Shown piece after piece: positions 16,813 through 26,542 of a DNA stretch of 64,000 bases. Source of the stretch: Flavobacterium pectinovorum (GTDB taxonomy: Bacteria; Bacteroidota; Bacteroidia; Flavobacteriales; Flavobacteriaceae); NCBI RefSeq assembly GCF_900142715.1, contig NZ_FRBX01000001.1, positions 868,001-932,000 on the forward strand. The letters are read 5' to 3'. The notes under the pieces are model-generated. The model saw only the letters and a list, made by a program, of their open reading frames with translations. It was not told the DNA's origin and made no database searches. Within the stretch, counting starts at the first letter, position 1; every line of letters begins with the position of its first letter. Position numbers and translations under genes: made by a program.

Positions 16813-17394
16813 ATGAAAATGAACATTACAAAAAAATTTGCAGTAGTATTATTTATTTGCGCATCAATCTTCACTGGTTGTTCTAGTGATGATGACAAAA
16901 ATGAAACTGAAGTTGTTGATACAGCAACTTTAAAAACTTTTAAAGATGTAACTTTTTCTTTAGACTATTCTGAAGGATTTGATGCAGGACGTTTCTTCTC
17001 AACAGAAACTGGTAAATCTTACAAAAAGAGCCAAATTGACACTGCTACTTTGCCAAAGGTTGATATTGCTTTTTACGGAGGTAGTTCTTCTTTGAATTTT
17101 TTCGTTAGCCCTAATGATTCAGAAGATGGTCTTGGCAGTACGGCAACAAATACTGATTTTATTAATTATGTTACAAATCAGTATACTATTGACCAATTCA
17201 ATAAATTGGAAAAAGGAGAAGATTTAAATAGTTTAACTATTACAGATGATGGTGAATCATTTCCAGATAGTAACTTGCCACTTGTAGTTTTGTTTAAAAA
17301 TGCTGCTGGCAAAAAAGGAGTTATCTACGTTAAATCTGTAACTAGAGTAGGTTCTAATCCTAGAATTGTTGCAGATATCAAAATCCAAAAATAA
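16813..17394 (+). CDS. Surface-type lipoprotein of unknown function
   Basis: A 193-residue protein with a lipoprotein signal, FICASIFTGCSSDDDKNE. The Ser and acidic residues right after the Cys match the lipoprotein export signal that sends Bacteroidota lipoproteins to the cell surface (known for the group; inferred here). I do not recognise the mature domain: it is Ser/Thr/Asp-rich, mostly predicted strand, with GSSSLNFFVSPNDSED near the middle. Translation could begin at either of two Met codons, residues 1 and 3. It stands alone, followed by a strong terminator. Confidence 0.7.
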   Translation: MKMNITKKFAVVLFICASIFTGCSSDDDKNETEVVDTATLKTFKDVTFSLDYSEGFDAGRFFSTETGKSYKKSQIDTATLPKVDIAFYGGSSSLNFFVSPNDSEDGLGSTATNTDFINYVTNQYTIDQFNKLEKGEDLNSLTITDDGESFPDSNLPLVVLFKNAAGKKGVIYVKSVTRVGSNPRIVADIKIQK

Positions 17395-17424
17395 TTAAGG
17401 ATCATATCTCAATTATAATATTTA

Positions 17425-17456
17425 AATGCGCCAGTAGTTTCTGGCGCATTTTTTTT
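17425..17456 (+). terminator. Rho-independent terminator
   Basis: Arms AATGCGCCAG / CTGGCGCATT, loop TAGTTT, then T8. It ends the 16813 lipoprotein transcript. Confidence 0.95.
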
Positions 17457-17504
17457 GAATAAATCAGTTCTCAATTTTAAATAGAAAAATTCAGGCGAAA
17501 TACA

Positions 17505-17512
17505 TACATTTG
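17505..17512 (+). promoter_or_regulatory. -7 element for the DUF2157 gene pair
   Basis: TACATTTG, a full TAnnTTTG match, 27 bases before the ATG at 17540. No convincing -33 box. Confidence 0.5.
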
Positions 17513-17539
17513 AATAATTAGTTATCTTAAATTTATACT

Positions 17540-18541
17540 ATGATAAAATTTGAAGAGCAGGCAACACAAAAACTTTTAGATAAAAATCTAATTACTGAAA
17601 ATCAATATCAGGAAATTACAACTTACCGCGGTCTGAATATTTTTTCGCTTAATGCCGAATTAAAATTTTTTCTTTATTTATCTGTTTTACTTTTTACTTC
17701 GGGAATTGGAGTCTTAATCTATAAAAACATTGACAGTATTGGGCATATCGCTATTCTTTCGATTCTCTTTGTACTTATTTGCGTTTGCTTTTATTATTGT
17801 TTTAAAAATTCAAAAGGATTTCAAAAAGCAGAAACAGTTTTTGAACATCCTGTTTTAGAATATTTGGTTTTGGCTGGTAATATTTTGACTTGTATTTTTA
17901 TAGGATATTTACAGTTTCAATATGAGGCGTTTGGTACGCATTATGGTCTGGCAACTTTAATACCAACAATAGTCAGTTTTTCCTGTGCTTATTATTTTGA
18001 TAACAAAAGCGTTTTAGCCATTGCAATTACTGGTTTAGCGGCCTATATAGGGCTTTCGGTAACACCTCAGGATTTATTAAAAAACATTAATTTTTATGAA
18101 GATCAAACTTTAAGCTATTCCGCAATAATGTTAGGCGTGTTACTGATTTTATGGACGGTTTATAGTTCAAGAATCCAGTTAAAAACACATTTCAATATTA
18201 TTTATCTAACTTTTGCTTTGCATATTATAAGCATTGCAGCAATTAGTAGTCTGATCAATTATTTTGAAGATATAGTCTGGTTGTTTTTTGTGATTGCTTT
18301 GGCCGGGTCTTCTTATTATTTCTATAAAATCAGCTATGAATATAAGGCAATTTCGTTATATGTGTTTATGATTATTTACGCTTACATCGGGATAAATATA
18401 TTCATTTTCAGAGTTTTAGAATTTATGGATTTTCGAGATTTATGGATATTTATTATTATAGCACTTCCAATATATTTTATAGGTTCTATAATATTGTTTA
18501 TTAAACTAATTAAAAATTTCAATAAAGAAATTGCAGCATGA
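17540..18541 (+). CDS. DUF2157-type multi-spanning membrane protein
   Basis: A 333-residue integral membrane protein with about nine hydrophobic segments after a soluble head of about 45 residues. The head, QKLLDKNLITENQYQEI, is the short helical motif (two helices, 'K/L-I-x-x-xQ') typical of DUF2157 proteins. Function is unknown. It overlaps the next gene by four bases (ATGA), so the two are translationally coupled and probably work together in the inner membrane. Confidence 0.75.
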   Translation: MIKFEEQATQKLLDKNLITENQYQEITTYRGLNIFSLNAELKFFLYLSVLLFTSGIGVLIYKNIDSIGHIAILSILFVLICVCFYYCFKNSKGFQKAETVFEHPVLEYLVLAGNILTCIFIGYLQFQYEAFGTHYGLATLIPTIVSFSCAYYFDNKSVLAIAITGLAAYIGLSVTPQDLLKNINFYEDQTLSYSAIMLGVLLILWTVYSSRIQLKTHFNIIYLTFALHIISIAAISSLINYFEDIVWLFFVIALAGSSYYFYKISYEYKAISLYVFMIIYAYIGINIFIFRVLEFMDFRDLWIFIIIALPIYFIGSIILFIKLIKNFNKEIAA

Positions 18542-19701
18542 TAGTATACGATAAAAATTTATTAGATAATTTAAGTCTTGTCGAAGAGGCAAAATCTTTA
18601 CAATCGGCTGGTTTTATTAGTAAAGAACAAAAAGATTTAATCAAAAAAGAATTACCGGCTTTTAAAAGACAAAGTAATATTTTGGTGCGATTAGGATTCT
18701 TTCTTTTAGGAGCATTTTTATACATTTCAGTTTGCGGTGTAATTTCATTAGTGGGCTTAAGCGGCGAGAGGATTTTTTTTGAAATTTGCTGCTATATTTT
18801 TGCTGTAGTTGGTTTTGCTGTCGCAGAGTTTCTGGCAAATCAAAATTATTACGAACATGGCTTAGATGATGCTTTTATTTTGGGAGCGCTCTTAAATGTC
18901 GGATTTGCTATTGGTATTACGACTGAAGGCTATGAAATAGTAATTGCTTTTTTTGTTGCAATCGCTTCATTTATGATGTATAAAAGATATTTGCATTTAG
19001 TGTCAATGCTTATTTTCTGTATTGCTGTTTCTGCACTTTTATTTTACGGAATGTTTGAGTTTGGTGCCATCGGAAAAGCAATACTACCATTCATAACTAT
19101 GCTATTTGCCGCAGGTTTTTACTTTTTTACTAAAAACTTAATCAATAAACTAACTGAAAGTTATCATTATAAAGGTCTTTTGTGGGCAAATACTTTCTGT
19201 TTGATTCTCTTTTATCTTTCTTGTAATTATTTGGTAGTAAGAGAACTTTCAGCAGAACTTTTAGGAAATGAAGTTCTTCCCGGACAGGATATTCCGTTTT
19301 CTTATTTCTTCTATGCTTTTACGTTTATTGTTCCGGCTATTTATTTGGTACAAGCTATAAGGACCAAAGACAGAATTATGCTTTGGATTAGTTTTTTAGC
19401 CATCGCTTTTTCAATTTACACAATACGATTTTATTATTCTGTTTTGCCAATAGAAGTAGCGCTAACACTAGGCGGAATGATTTTATTTACAATAGCTTAT
19501 TTTTCAATAAGAAAATTAAAAAATAATGAAGTTGGAGTGACTTTTAAACCGGACAGAATTAATAACTCAAATGCTTTATTGAATGCCGAAGCTTTAATTG
19601 TGGCTTCGACTTTCGGTTTAAAACCAGAAGCAAAAACAGAATCTCCAATGGAATTTGGAGGAGGAGGTTTTAGCGGAGGAGGCTCAAAAGGAACCTTTTA
19701 A
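18538..19701 (+). CDS. Multi-spanning membrane protein with Gly-rich tail
   Basis: A 387-residue membrane protein paired with the upstream one. Its soluble head, AKSLQSAGFISKEQKDLIKKELP, repeats the DUF2157-like helical motif, and about eleven hydrophobic segments follow. The C-terminus ends in FGGGGFSGGGSKGTF, a glycine-rich cytoplasmic or periplasmic tail resembling tails of TPM-domain/YgcG-type membrane proteins. Function unknown; the tail could be an interaction element. Four-base overlap with its partner. Confidence 0.72.
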   Translation: MIVYDKNLLDNLSLVEEAKSLQSAGFISKEQKDLIKKELPAFKRQSNILVRLGFFLLGAFLYISVCGVISLVGLSGERIFFEICCYIFAVVGFAVAEFLANQNYYEHGLDDAFILGALLNVGFAIGITTEGYEIVIAFFVAIASFMMYKRYLHLVSMLIFCIAVSALLFYGMFEFGAIGKAILPFITMLFAAGFYFFTKNLINKLTESYHYKGLLWANTFCLILFYLSCNYLVVRELSAELLGNEVLPGQDIPFSYFFYAFTFIVPAIYLVQAIRTKDRIMLWISFLAIAFSIYTIRFYYSVLPIEVALTLGGMILFTIAYFSIRKLKNNEVGVTFKPDRINNSNALLNAEALIVASTFGLKPEAKTESPMEFGGGGFSGGGSKGTF

Positions 19702-19708
19702 AATATAT

Positions 19709-19770
19709 TTGCCACAGATTAAAAGATTTTTAGGATTTAAAAATCAAATTAATCCATTAATCTGTGGCAA
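19709..19770. repeat. Perfect 14-bp-arm inverted repeat, possible bidirectional terminator
   Basis: Arms TTGCCACAGATTAA (19709-19722) and TTAATCTGTGGCAA (19757-19770) between two convergent genes. Confidence 0.75.
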
Positions 19771-19775
19771 AAAAA

Positions 19776-20165
19776 TTAAACTTTAGTTTTCAATGCTTCT
19801 GCATCAATATCGCTGTGTGAAACATCATAAACAGCTTTTCCGTTTTTGATTAAAATCAATTGAGGAGATTCGTGATATACATTAAATTTTTGCGCAATTT
19901 CATTCGAAATATCACGGTGTGCAATTAAATCAAGAAAGTAAGCATCAACTGTATCATTTAATTCAAATTCACGTTCAAATTGTTTTAAAGCCATTCGGCT
20001 AATACTGCATCTTGTGCTATGTTTGAAAATAACAACCGGCTTTTCGTTAGAAATAGCTTCAATTTCCTGTAACTGTAATACATCAGTCAATTCTGTCCAG
20101 TTTACATTGCTTTTAGGAGAATCTGTATTCTCTGAATTTCCGAAGATTGAATTTAAAAAACTCAT
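19776..20165 (-). CDS. ytxJ: Bacillithiol-system redox protein YtxJ
   Basis: A 129-residue thioredoxin-fold protein. The active-site region is FKHSTRCSISRMAL with one cysteine, Cys53, as in YtxJ/BrxC-type monothiol bacilliredoxins; the cis-Pro loop is seen as ESPQLILI. Known role of the family: removing bacillithiol from protein cysteines. Its presence implies a bacillithiol pathway elsewhere in the genome (inference). It is a leftward gene with no obvious partner. Confidence 0.85.
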   Translation of the reverse strand: MSFLNSIFGNSENTDSPKSNVNWTELTDVLQLQEIEAISNEKPVVIFKHSTRCSISRMALKQFEREFELNDTVDAYFLDLIAHRDISNEIAQKFNVYHESPQLILIKNGKAVYDVSHSDIDAEALKTKV

Positions 20166-20375
20166 ATTTGACTTGTTTTATGACTTTTTGACGTTAATAA
20201 TTAGCTAAAAAGCTATTTTAAGCGCCATTTTGTCTGTAATTTTAGTATGGAATGTATTTTGAAATATAGAAGCAAAGTTAGCTTATTTAAAGTTTAAAAC
20301 TTAATGCAATAAATTCTAATTTTAATTTAATCGAATATCAAAAATAAAAAAATCAATCATAAATCGTAAAAAAAT

Positions 20376-22979
20376 ATGAACATAAATAAATTTACAACTA
20401 AATCGCAGGAAGCCATTCAGCTTTCACAGCAACTCGCACAACGCAACGGGCAGCAGCAAATAGAAAACGAACACATTTTTAAGGCTATTTTTGAAGTAGA
20501 TGAAAATGTAGCGCCTTTTATTTTGAAAAAGCTCAATGTAAATGTGCCTTTGTTTTTGCAAATTTTAGATTCAACAATTCAGAGTTTTCCAAAAGTTTCA
20601 GGAGGAGATATTATGCTTTCCAGAGACGCCAATAAAGCTTTGAATGAAGCTGAAATTATCGCGCAAAAAATGAACGACGAATACGTTTCGATCGAACATT
20701 TAATTCTGGCAATTTTCGATTCGAAAAGTAAAGTAGCCCAAATTTTAAAAGATCAGGGCGTAACCGGAAAAGCCTTAAAAGCTACAATAGAAGAACTTAG
20801 AAAAGGCGAAAGAGTAACTTCAGCATCAGCAGAAGAAACCTATAATGCCTTAAATAAATATGCTAAAAACCTAAACGAATTAGCAAAAACAGGAAAACTG
20901 GATCCCGTTATTGGGCGTGACGAAGAAATTCGCCGTGTATTGCAAATTCTTACCCGAAGAACAAAAAATAACCCAATGTTAGTGGGTGAACCCGGAGTTG
21001 GTAAAACTGCTATTGCAGAAGGTTTGGCGCACAGAATTGTAGATGGCGACGTGCCTGAAAACTTAAAAAACAAAATTGTTTTCTCACTAGATATGGGAGC
21101 GCTTATTGCAGGTGCAAAATACAAAGGAGAATTTGAAGAACGTTTAAAATCAGTTGTAAAAGAAGTTACTGCTGCCGAGGGTGATATAGTTTTATTTATT
21201 GATGAGATTCACACGCTTGTAGGCGCGGGTGGAGGTGAAGGCGCTATGGATGCGGCAAACATCTTAAAACCGGCTTTGGCTCGTGGAGAATTAAGAGCGA
21301 TTGGAGCTACGACTTTAGATGAATATCAAAAATATTTTGAGAAAGATAAAGCCTTAGAGCGTCGTTTTCAAAAGGTTTTGGTTGATGAACCGGATACTGA
21401 AAGCGCGATTTCAATTTTACGTGGAATCAAGGAAAAATACGAAACGCATCATAAAGTTCAGATTAAAGATGAGGCAATTATTGCGGCAGTAGAACTTTCG
21501 CAACGTTATATTACCAATCGTTTTTTACCGGATAAAGCAATCGATTTGATGGACGAAGCCGCATCTAAATTGCGTATGGAAATCAATTCAAAACCAGAAG
21601 AACTGGATGTTTTAGATCGTAAAATCATGCAGTTAGAAATTGAAATTGAAGCCATTAAACGTGAAAAAGAAGAAAGCAAACTGAAAATTCTTCACATGGA
21701 TTTGGCGAATCTGAAAGAAGAACGCAACGAAATCTATACTAAATGGAAATCTGAAAAAGATGTTGTAGACGGAATTCAGGCTGTAAAATTAGAAATTGAA
21801 GATTTTAAATACGAAGCAGAACGCGCAGAACGTGACGGAGATTACGGAAAAGTAGCCGAAATTCGTTACGGAAAAATAAAAGAAGCGCAGGAACGCCTTG
21901 ATGTTTTACAAAAACAATTACAGGAATATCAATCTGGTAATTCATTAATTAAAGAAGAAGTTACACGCGAAGATATTGCAGAAGTTGTTGCAAAATGGAC
22001 AGGAATTCCGGTAATGAAAATGCTTCAGACAGAGAGAGAAAAATTACTTCATCTGGAAGAAGAATTACACAGAAGAGTCGTAGGTCAGGAAGAAGCGATT
22101 GAAGCCGTGAGTGACGCCGTTCGAAGAAGCCGTGCCGGATTGCAGGATATGAAAAAACCAGTTGGAACATTCTTATTTTTAGGAACAACCGGAGTTGGTA
22201 AAACCGAATTGGCAAAAGCATTGGCAGAATATCTTTTTGATGATGAAAATGCCATGACGCGTATCGATATGAGCGAATACCAGGAACGCCACAGTGTGAG
22301 TCGTTTAGTAGGTGCGCCTCCGGGATATGTGGGTTATGATGAAGGCGGACAATTGACAGAAGCTGTTCGTAGAAAACCATATTCAGTAATTTTATTAGAC
22401 GAAATAGAAAAAGCACATCCTGATACTTTCAATATCTTATTGCAGGTTCTTGATGAAGGCCGATTGACAGATAACAAAGGTCGTTTAGCCGATTTTAAAA
22501 ACACGATTATCATCATGACATCTAACATGGGAAGTCAGATTATACAAGAAAAATTTGAAAACCTAAAAGGAAGTGTCGAAGCCGCAACCGAAGCTGCAAA
22601 AGTGGAAGTTTTAGGATTGTTGAAACAAACTGTTCGCCCGGAATTTATAAACCGTATCGACGAAATCGTAATGTTTACGCCGTTAACAGTTGATAATATT
22701 TCAAGAATTGTGAGTCTACAACTGAAGAGTGTGAGCAAAATGCTGGCTTTACAAGGCATTACAATGGATGCAACTCCAGAAGGAATCAAATATCTTTCAG
22801 ACAAAGGTTATGATCCTGAATTTGGTGCAAGACCGGTAAAACGTGTGATCCAGAGAGAAGTTTTGAATCAATTATCGAAAGAAATTCTCGCGGGAAATAT
22901 TACAACAGACAGTATTATTTTAATTGACGCCTTTGATGGTAAATTGGTTTTTAGAAATCAAACACAGTCTGTTGAGTAA
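20376..22979 (+). CDS. clpB: ATP-dependent disaggregase ClpB
   Basis: An 867-residue Hsp100 chaperone that resolves protein aggregates with DnaK. Domain order is complete: N-domain (1-145, double Clp repeat), first AAA+ module with Walker A GEPGVGKT at 204-211 and [14 protein letters not shown], the coiled-coil M-domain (about 410-530) that distinguishes ClpB from ClpA/ClpC, second Walker A GTTGVGKT at 603-610, and the D2-small domain ending [14 protein letters not shown] terminator follows. I see no CIRCE or other heat-shock operator upstream. Confidence 0.97.
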   Translation: MNINKFTTKSQEAIQLSQQLAQRNGQQQIENEHIFKAIFEVDENVAPFILKKLNVNVPLFLQILDSTIQSFPKVSGGDIMLSRDANKALNEAEIIAQKMNDEYVSIEHLILAIFDSKSKVAQILKDQGVTGKALKATIEELRKGERVTSASAEETYNALNKYAKNLNELAKTGKLDPVIGRDEEIRRVLQILTRRTKNNPMLVGEPGVGKTAIAEGLAHRIVDGDVPENLKNKIVFSLDMGALIAGAKYKGEFEERLKSVVKEVTAAEGDIVLFIDEIHTLVGAGGGEGAMDAANILKPALARGELRAIGATTLDEYQKYFEKDKALERRFQKVLVDEPDTESAISILRGIKEKYETHHKVQIKDEAIIAAVELSQRYITNRFLPDKAIDLMDEAASKLRMEINSKPEELDVLDRKIMQLEIEIEAIKREKEESKLKILHMDLANLKEERNEIYTKWKSEKDVVDGIQAVKLEIEDFKYEAERAERDGDYGKVAEIRYGKIKEAQERLDVLQKQLQEYQSGNSLIKEEVTREDIAEVVAKWTGIPVMKMLQTEREKLLHLEEELHRRVVGQEEAIEAVSDAVRRSRAGLQDMKKPVGTFLFLGTTGVGKTELAKALAEYLFDDENAMTRIDMSEYQERHSVSRLVGAPPGYVGYDEGGQLTEAVRRKPYSVILLDEIEKAHPDTFNILLQVLDEGRLTDNKGRLADFKNTIIIMTSNMGSQIIQEKFENLKGSVEAATEAAKVEVLGLLKQTVRPEFINRIDEIVMFTPLTVDNISRIVSLQLKSVSKMLALQGITMDATPEGIKYLSDKGYDPEFGARPVKRVIQREVLNQLSKEILAGNITTDSIILIDAFDGKLVFRNQTQSVE

Positions 22980-23002
22980 TTTTTTTGTTAAAAGATAATG
23001 AA

Positions 23003-23036
23003 AAACACCAGTCGTAAAGATTGGTGTTTTTTTTTT
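23003..23036 (+). terminator. Terminator after clpB
   Basis: AAACACCA / TGGTGTTT arms around an 11-base loop, then T8. Confidence 0.85.
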
Positions 23037-23091
23037 GCGTATTTTTTATGATTCTTTATATCGTAACAATATTTTCCGTAAGAAATTAATA

Positions 23092-23099
23092 TATATTTG
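23092..23099 (+). promoter_or_regulatory. -7 element of the T9SS-cargo gene
   Basis: TATATTTG, a perfect TAnnTTTG, about 30 bases before the start codon at 23130. The -33 region is poor. Confidence 0.5.
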
Positions 23100-23129
23100 G
23101 AGGAAATAAGTAACTATTAATCCAATTAT

Positions 23130-23621
23130 ATGAAAAGAAACCAACAAACTTTTTTTATTTTATTTATTGCCAGTATTTCGTTTACTACCAATAGTTATTC
23201 GCAAGAAAGTGTAGTAGTTGCCGGAGGAAGTGCCGAAGGTACGGGAGGAACATCGAGTTATTCGATAGGGCAAATTGTCTATACAAGCTTAACAGGTACA
23301 GATCAATATGTTGTGCAGGGTATTCAGCAGCCTTATGAAATAACTACATTGGGAAATGAGGAATTTACCGGAATCAATCTTGCCCTGACTGCATATCCAA
23401 ATCCTACTGTAGACGTGCTTAATTTAGTGATAACAACAGATAAATGGGATAATCTATCTTATAATTTATTTGATATCAATGGAAAAACAGTCTCCAAAAA
23501 TTCACCCATTACAACCTCTGAAACAACTGTTCTTATGCAGGGATTAAATCAGGGAATTTATTTTCTGGCAGTAAATAGTAGCAACAAAACAATCAAAACT
23601 TTTAAGATTATAAAAAAATAA
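23130..23621 (+). CDS. Secreted protein with type IX secretion sorting domain
   Basis: A 163-residue exported protein. Signal peptide ends at NSYSQES. Residues 25-70 hold VVAGGSAEGTGGTSSYSIGQIVYTSLTG, a Gly/Ser-rich strand pattern common in front of small Bacteroidota surface proteins. The last 80 residues match a type A T9SS C-terminal domain: LTAYPNPTVDVLNL, a central YNLFDINGKTV, and the end GIYFLAVNSSNKTIKTFKIIKK. It would be carried across the outer membrane by the type IX system. It is almost only signal plus tail, so the functional part is very small. Confidence 0.85.
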   Translation: MKRNQQTFFILFIASISFTTNSYSQESVVVAGGSAEGTGGTSSYSIGQIVYTSLTGTDQYVVQGIQQPYEITTLGNEEFTGINLALTAYPNPTVDVLNLVITTDKWDNLSYNLFDINGKTVSKNSPITTSETTVLMQGLNQGIYFLAVNSSNKTIKTFKIIKK

Positions 23622-23642
23622 CATTTTAATCAGCAGAAAAAC

Positions 23643-24683
23643 ATGAAAAAAATTACTCTCGCATTACTATTATTAAGTTCTTTTACAATTTTATTTGCAC
23701 AGGCTCCGCAAAAAATGAGTTACCAATCTGTTATTCGTAAAACAGACGGATCATTGGTTATAAATACTTTAGTAAGTATAAAAAGCAGCATTTTATTAGG
23801 TTCGGCAAGCGGTACGGCCTCTTATGTAGAAACACAAACTACAACCACTAACAATAACGGATTAGCAACAATAGAAATAGGCGGCGGAACACCAGTTACA
23901 GGAACTTTTGCAGCCATAGATTGGGGTGCAGGATCACATTTTATAAAAACTGAAATTGACCCGGCAGGAGGAAGCAATTATAGCATTAGTGGTACAAGTC
24001 AGCTTTTGAGTGTGCCATATGCGTTATATGCGGGAAGCAGCCAAAACAAGGGTAAAACAAGTATAGTAATTACAGGTGATATTACAGATGAGCAGGCAGC
24101 AGCCAAAATAGCGGCTGAATTTGGACCAAATACAGAAAATGTTTATGTTAATGGGACAACAAATTTGACAACCTTAAATTTAAGTGTAATAAAAAATTTA
24201 ATAGAATTAAATATAAGCGATAATTTAAAATTAGTTACCATAAATTTAAACAGTCTTACTGAAGTTTATAATGATTTTAGAATAGGTAATAACGAAAAAC
24301 TTACTTCAATTTTAATTCCTGTTTTAAAAACGATACACGGATTTGATAATGATATTGTGGGGAATTCATCTTTAACATCTATTTCCTTACCAATGTTAAC
24401 TAATGTAAAGGGAATTTATTTTAGTAGTAACCCTATTCTTAGTTCTATTGATTTACCATTATTATCTTCAGTTTACGCCAGACAAGGAAGTCTTAATTTT
24501 AATAATAATGCACTTCCAAGTTCTCAGATAAATTTGATTTTAAATAGAATCTTAAATATTTCTCCATCTTCAGGAAAATATATCCAATTGCAAGATCAAA
24601 ACCCACCTGCCTCACCTACAGGACAGGGGATTATAGATAAAGCAACTTTGATAAATACAGGTAATAGCGTTTCAACAAATTAA
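23643..24683 (+). CDS. Secreted leucine-rich-repeat-like protein
   Basis: A 346-residue protein with signal peptide ending at ILFAQAP. Residues 20-130 form a module (QKMSYQSVIRKTDGSLV ... LLSVPYALYAGS) shared by many Bacteroidota secreted proteins. Residues 140-330 contain Leu/Ile-rich repeats of the BspA-like kind: TTLNLSVIKNLIELNISDN, LTSISLPMLTNVKGIYFSSN, LSSIDLPLLSSV. Such folds bind proteins or glycans. It lacks the T9SS tail of its neighbour 21 bases upstream, with which it is probably co-transcribed. The exact role is unknown. Confidence 0.7.
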   Translation: MKKITLALLLLSSFTILFAQAPQKMSYQSVIRKTDGSLVINTLVSIKSSILLGSASGTASYVETQTTTTNNNGLATIEIGGGTPVTGTFAAIDWGAGSHFIKTEIDPAGGSNYSISGTSQLLSVPYALYAGSSQNKGKTSIVITGDITDEQAAAKIAAEFGPNTENVYVNGTTNLTTLNLSVIKNLIELNISDNLKLVTINLNSLTEVYNDFRIGNNEKLTSILIPVLKTIHGFDNDIVGNSSLTSISLPMLTNVKGIYFSSNPILSSIDLPLLSSVYARQGSLNFNNNALPSSQINLILNRILNISPSSGKYIQLQDQNPPASPTGQGIIDKATLINTGNSVSTN

Positions 24684-24705
24684 ATTTTTGAATCATTTTG
24701 ATTTA

Positions 24706-24739
24706 AACAAAAACATCAGCCAGGCTGGTGTTTTTTGTT
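24706..24739 (+). terminator. Terminator after the LRR-like gene
   Basis: Arms AACAAAAACATCAGC / GCTGGTGTTTTTTGTT, ending in a T-run. Confidence 0.75.
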
Positions 24740-24838
24740 CATAATAAAATCCGTGAATCATGAAACTTTTTTCAAAATTCATATAAAATAATTTTCTTTT
24801 TGAATTCTGATATTTACTATAACTTAAAATCAAACGTT

Positions 24839-24961
24839 ATGAATAACTTATTTAGAGGATTATTGGCAGGTTACGGCGCAAAAAAATTAGGAGGCGGATG
24901 CTTCGGAACTATTTTTGTATTTATTATTATTTGGGTGCTTTTAGGGCAATGCAGTCATTAA
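24839..24961 (+). CDS. Small 40-residue membrane protein
   Basis: A short frame reading MNNLFRGLLAGYGAKKLGGG and then one hydrophobic segment, CFGTIFVFIIIWVLLGQCSH. The start ATG has a clean context. A basic, Gly-rich head followed by a single membrane helix is typical of real small membrane proteins. It lies 54 bases before the DUF808 gene in the same direction and may be co-expressed. Function unknown. Confidence 0.6.
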   Translation: MNNLFRGLLAGYGAKKLGGGCFGTIFVFIIIWVLLGQCSH

Positions 24962-25015
24962 TTTGTAGAAATTAATTAATTTAAAAGTATTAAATTCGCA
25001 AAAAATAAAAATAAA

Positions 25016-25906
25016 ATGGCATCAGGTTTTTTCGTACTATTAGATGATATCGCAGCAATTATGGATGATGTTGCAGTAATGAGCAAAATTGCAGCAAAAA
25101 AAACAGCTGGTATTTTGGGTGATGATTTAGCTGTAAATGCCGAAAAAGCTTCAGGATTTGCATCTTCAAGAGAGCTTCCGGTGTTGTGGGCAATTAGTAA
25201 AGGTTCACTTCTTAACAAAATTATCATTTTGCCAATTGCGTTTTTATTAAGTGCATTTTTACCCGTTGCAATCATTGTAATCCTTGTACTTGGAGGATTA
25301 TTTCTGGCATACGAAGGAGCAGAAAAAATATACGAATTTATTTTTCCACACAAGCACGAAGAATCAGAAGGAATAACAGAAGAAGTTTTAACAGAAGAAG
25401 AAATCCTGGTTGTTGAAAAAGGTAAAATAAAGTCAGCAATTGTAACCGATTTTATATTATCTGTCGAAATTGTAATTATCGCTTTAGGAACAGTAATCGA
25501 TGAGCCTTTGATGCAACAAATCGTGGTAACATCAATAATTGCCGTAATTGCAACAGTTGGAGTTTATGGTATTGTCGCTCTGATTGTAAGAATGGATGAA
25601 GCGGGTTATAAACTTATTAAATTTAGTAAAAAAGAAAAAAGTATCTCAAAATTTATAGGTAATATATTGGTAAAAGCGCTTCCATTGGTTATTAAAAGTT
25701 TAACCGTAATTGGTACAATTGCATTACTTTTAGTTGCCGGAGGCATCTTCGTTCATTATATTCCATTCTTCCATCATGTAGTGCCTACAATTAAATTGCC
25801 TTCTATTTTAAAAGAATTTGTAATCGGTCTGGCATTAGGATTTGTTGTTTTAGGAATTGTAAATCTTTTTAAAATGATATTTAAAAAGAAAGAAGTGGCA
25901 AAATAA
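25016..25906 (+). CDS. DUF808 (YedI-like) membrane protein
   Basis: A 296-residue inner-membrane protein of the DUF808 family. The N-terminal SGFFVLLDDIAAIMDDVAVMSKIAAKKTAGILGDDLAVNAEKASGF is diagnostic. Roughly six hydrophobic segments follow, including the KIIILPIAFLLSAFLP and IALLLVAGGIFVHYI stretches. Biochemical role is unknown. It has a small membrane protein just upstream. Confidence 0.88.
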   Translation: MASGFFVLLDDIAAIMDDVAVMSKIAAKKTAGILGDDLAVNAEKASGFASSRELPVLWAISKGSLLNKIIILPIAFLLSAFLPVAIIVILVLGGLFLAYEGAEKIYEFIFPHKHEESEGITEEVLTEEEILVVEKGKIKSAIVTDFILSVEIVIIALGTVIDEPLMQQIVVTSIIAVIATVGVYGIVALIVRMDEAGYKLIKFSKKEKSISKFIGNILVKALPLVIKSLTVIGTIALLLVAGGIFVHYIPFFHHVVPTIKLPSILKEFVIGLALGFVVLGIVNLFKMIFKKKEVAK

Positions 25907-26029
25907 TTGATGATATAAAACGTTGATTTGTTGTTGATTATTTTTAAAAATTCAATTTTAACAATTTTTTCAAGCAACCAAAACAACTTATTAGTATCTA
26001 TGTAAAAAATAAGAATAAACAATTACCCT

Positions 26030-26443
26030 ATGAAAAATTTTAAATTACAATCCATTGCACTTATAATGTTATTCGTAACTGTGTTAACTTCATGCAGCAG
26101 TGATAATGATACGGCTGAAGATCCAAAAGTTATTTATAAAACAGCTTATGCGACATCTGTTGTAGGTCCTACAACTGGAAAAGTAGGTCAGGAACTTAGT
26201 TATGATATAGAGTTTACGTCTGAAAATGGGTGTGGAGAATTTCACCAATTAGTAGAAGTAGAATATAATAAAGTTCTGGTTTATCAGGTAGAAGCTCAGT
26301 ATCCTATAGCCACTTGCGCAAAAACAACTCCTGAAAGAAGAGTAACAGTCTATAAAATTACTCCACAAACTAAAGGAACTTTTTATTTAAGACTTGCCAA
26401 ATCAGAAACAGAATATATTTCAACAACAGTTGTTATTGAATAA
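26030..26443 (+). CDS. Small lipoprotein, unknown function
   Basis: A 137-residue lipoprotein: the lipobox is LTSCSSDNDTAED, again with Ser and acidic residues after the Cys, suggesting surface export. The mature part, residues 40-137, looks like a single beta-sandwich (VGPTTGKVGQELSYDIEFTSENGC, then FYLRLAKSETEYISTTVVIE) with two cysteines that could form a disulfide. It resembles Ig-like domains but I cannot assign a family. A strong terminator follows. Confidence 0.7.
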   Translation: MKNFKLQSIALIMLFVTVLTSCSSDNDTAEDPKVIYKTAYATSVVGPTTGKVGQELSYDIEFTSENGCGEFHQLVEVEYNKVLVYQVEAQYPIATCAKTTPERRVTVYKITPQTKGTFYLRLAKSETEYISTTVVIE

Positions 26444-26467
26444 TTTATTTTAATAAATTAATATTTT

Positions 26468-26506
26468 AAAACCGTTCTATAATTCATTTTATAGAACGGT
26501 TTTTTA
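26468..26506 (+). terminator. Terminator after the 26030 lipoprotein
   Basis: Arms AAAACCGTTCTATAA / TTATAGAACGGTTTT, loop ATTCATT-like, followed by T-rich sequence. Confidence 0.95.
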
Positions 26507-26542
26507 TTTTTTTGAAGCAGAAGAATTGTTTTCAAAAGAACA

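Noticed and set aside
23130..23621. Two-gene toxin-antitoxin or secretion-immunity pair with the 23643 gene
   Set aside because: Both proteins carry export signals and neither resembles a toxin or immunity domain.
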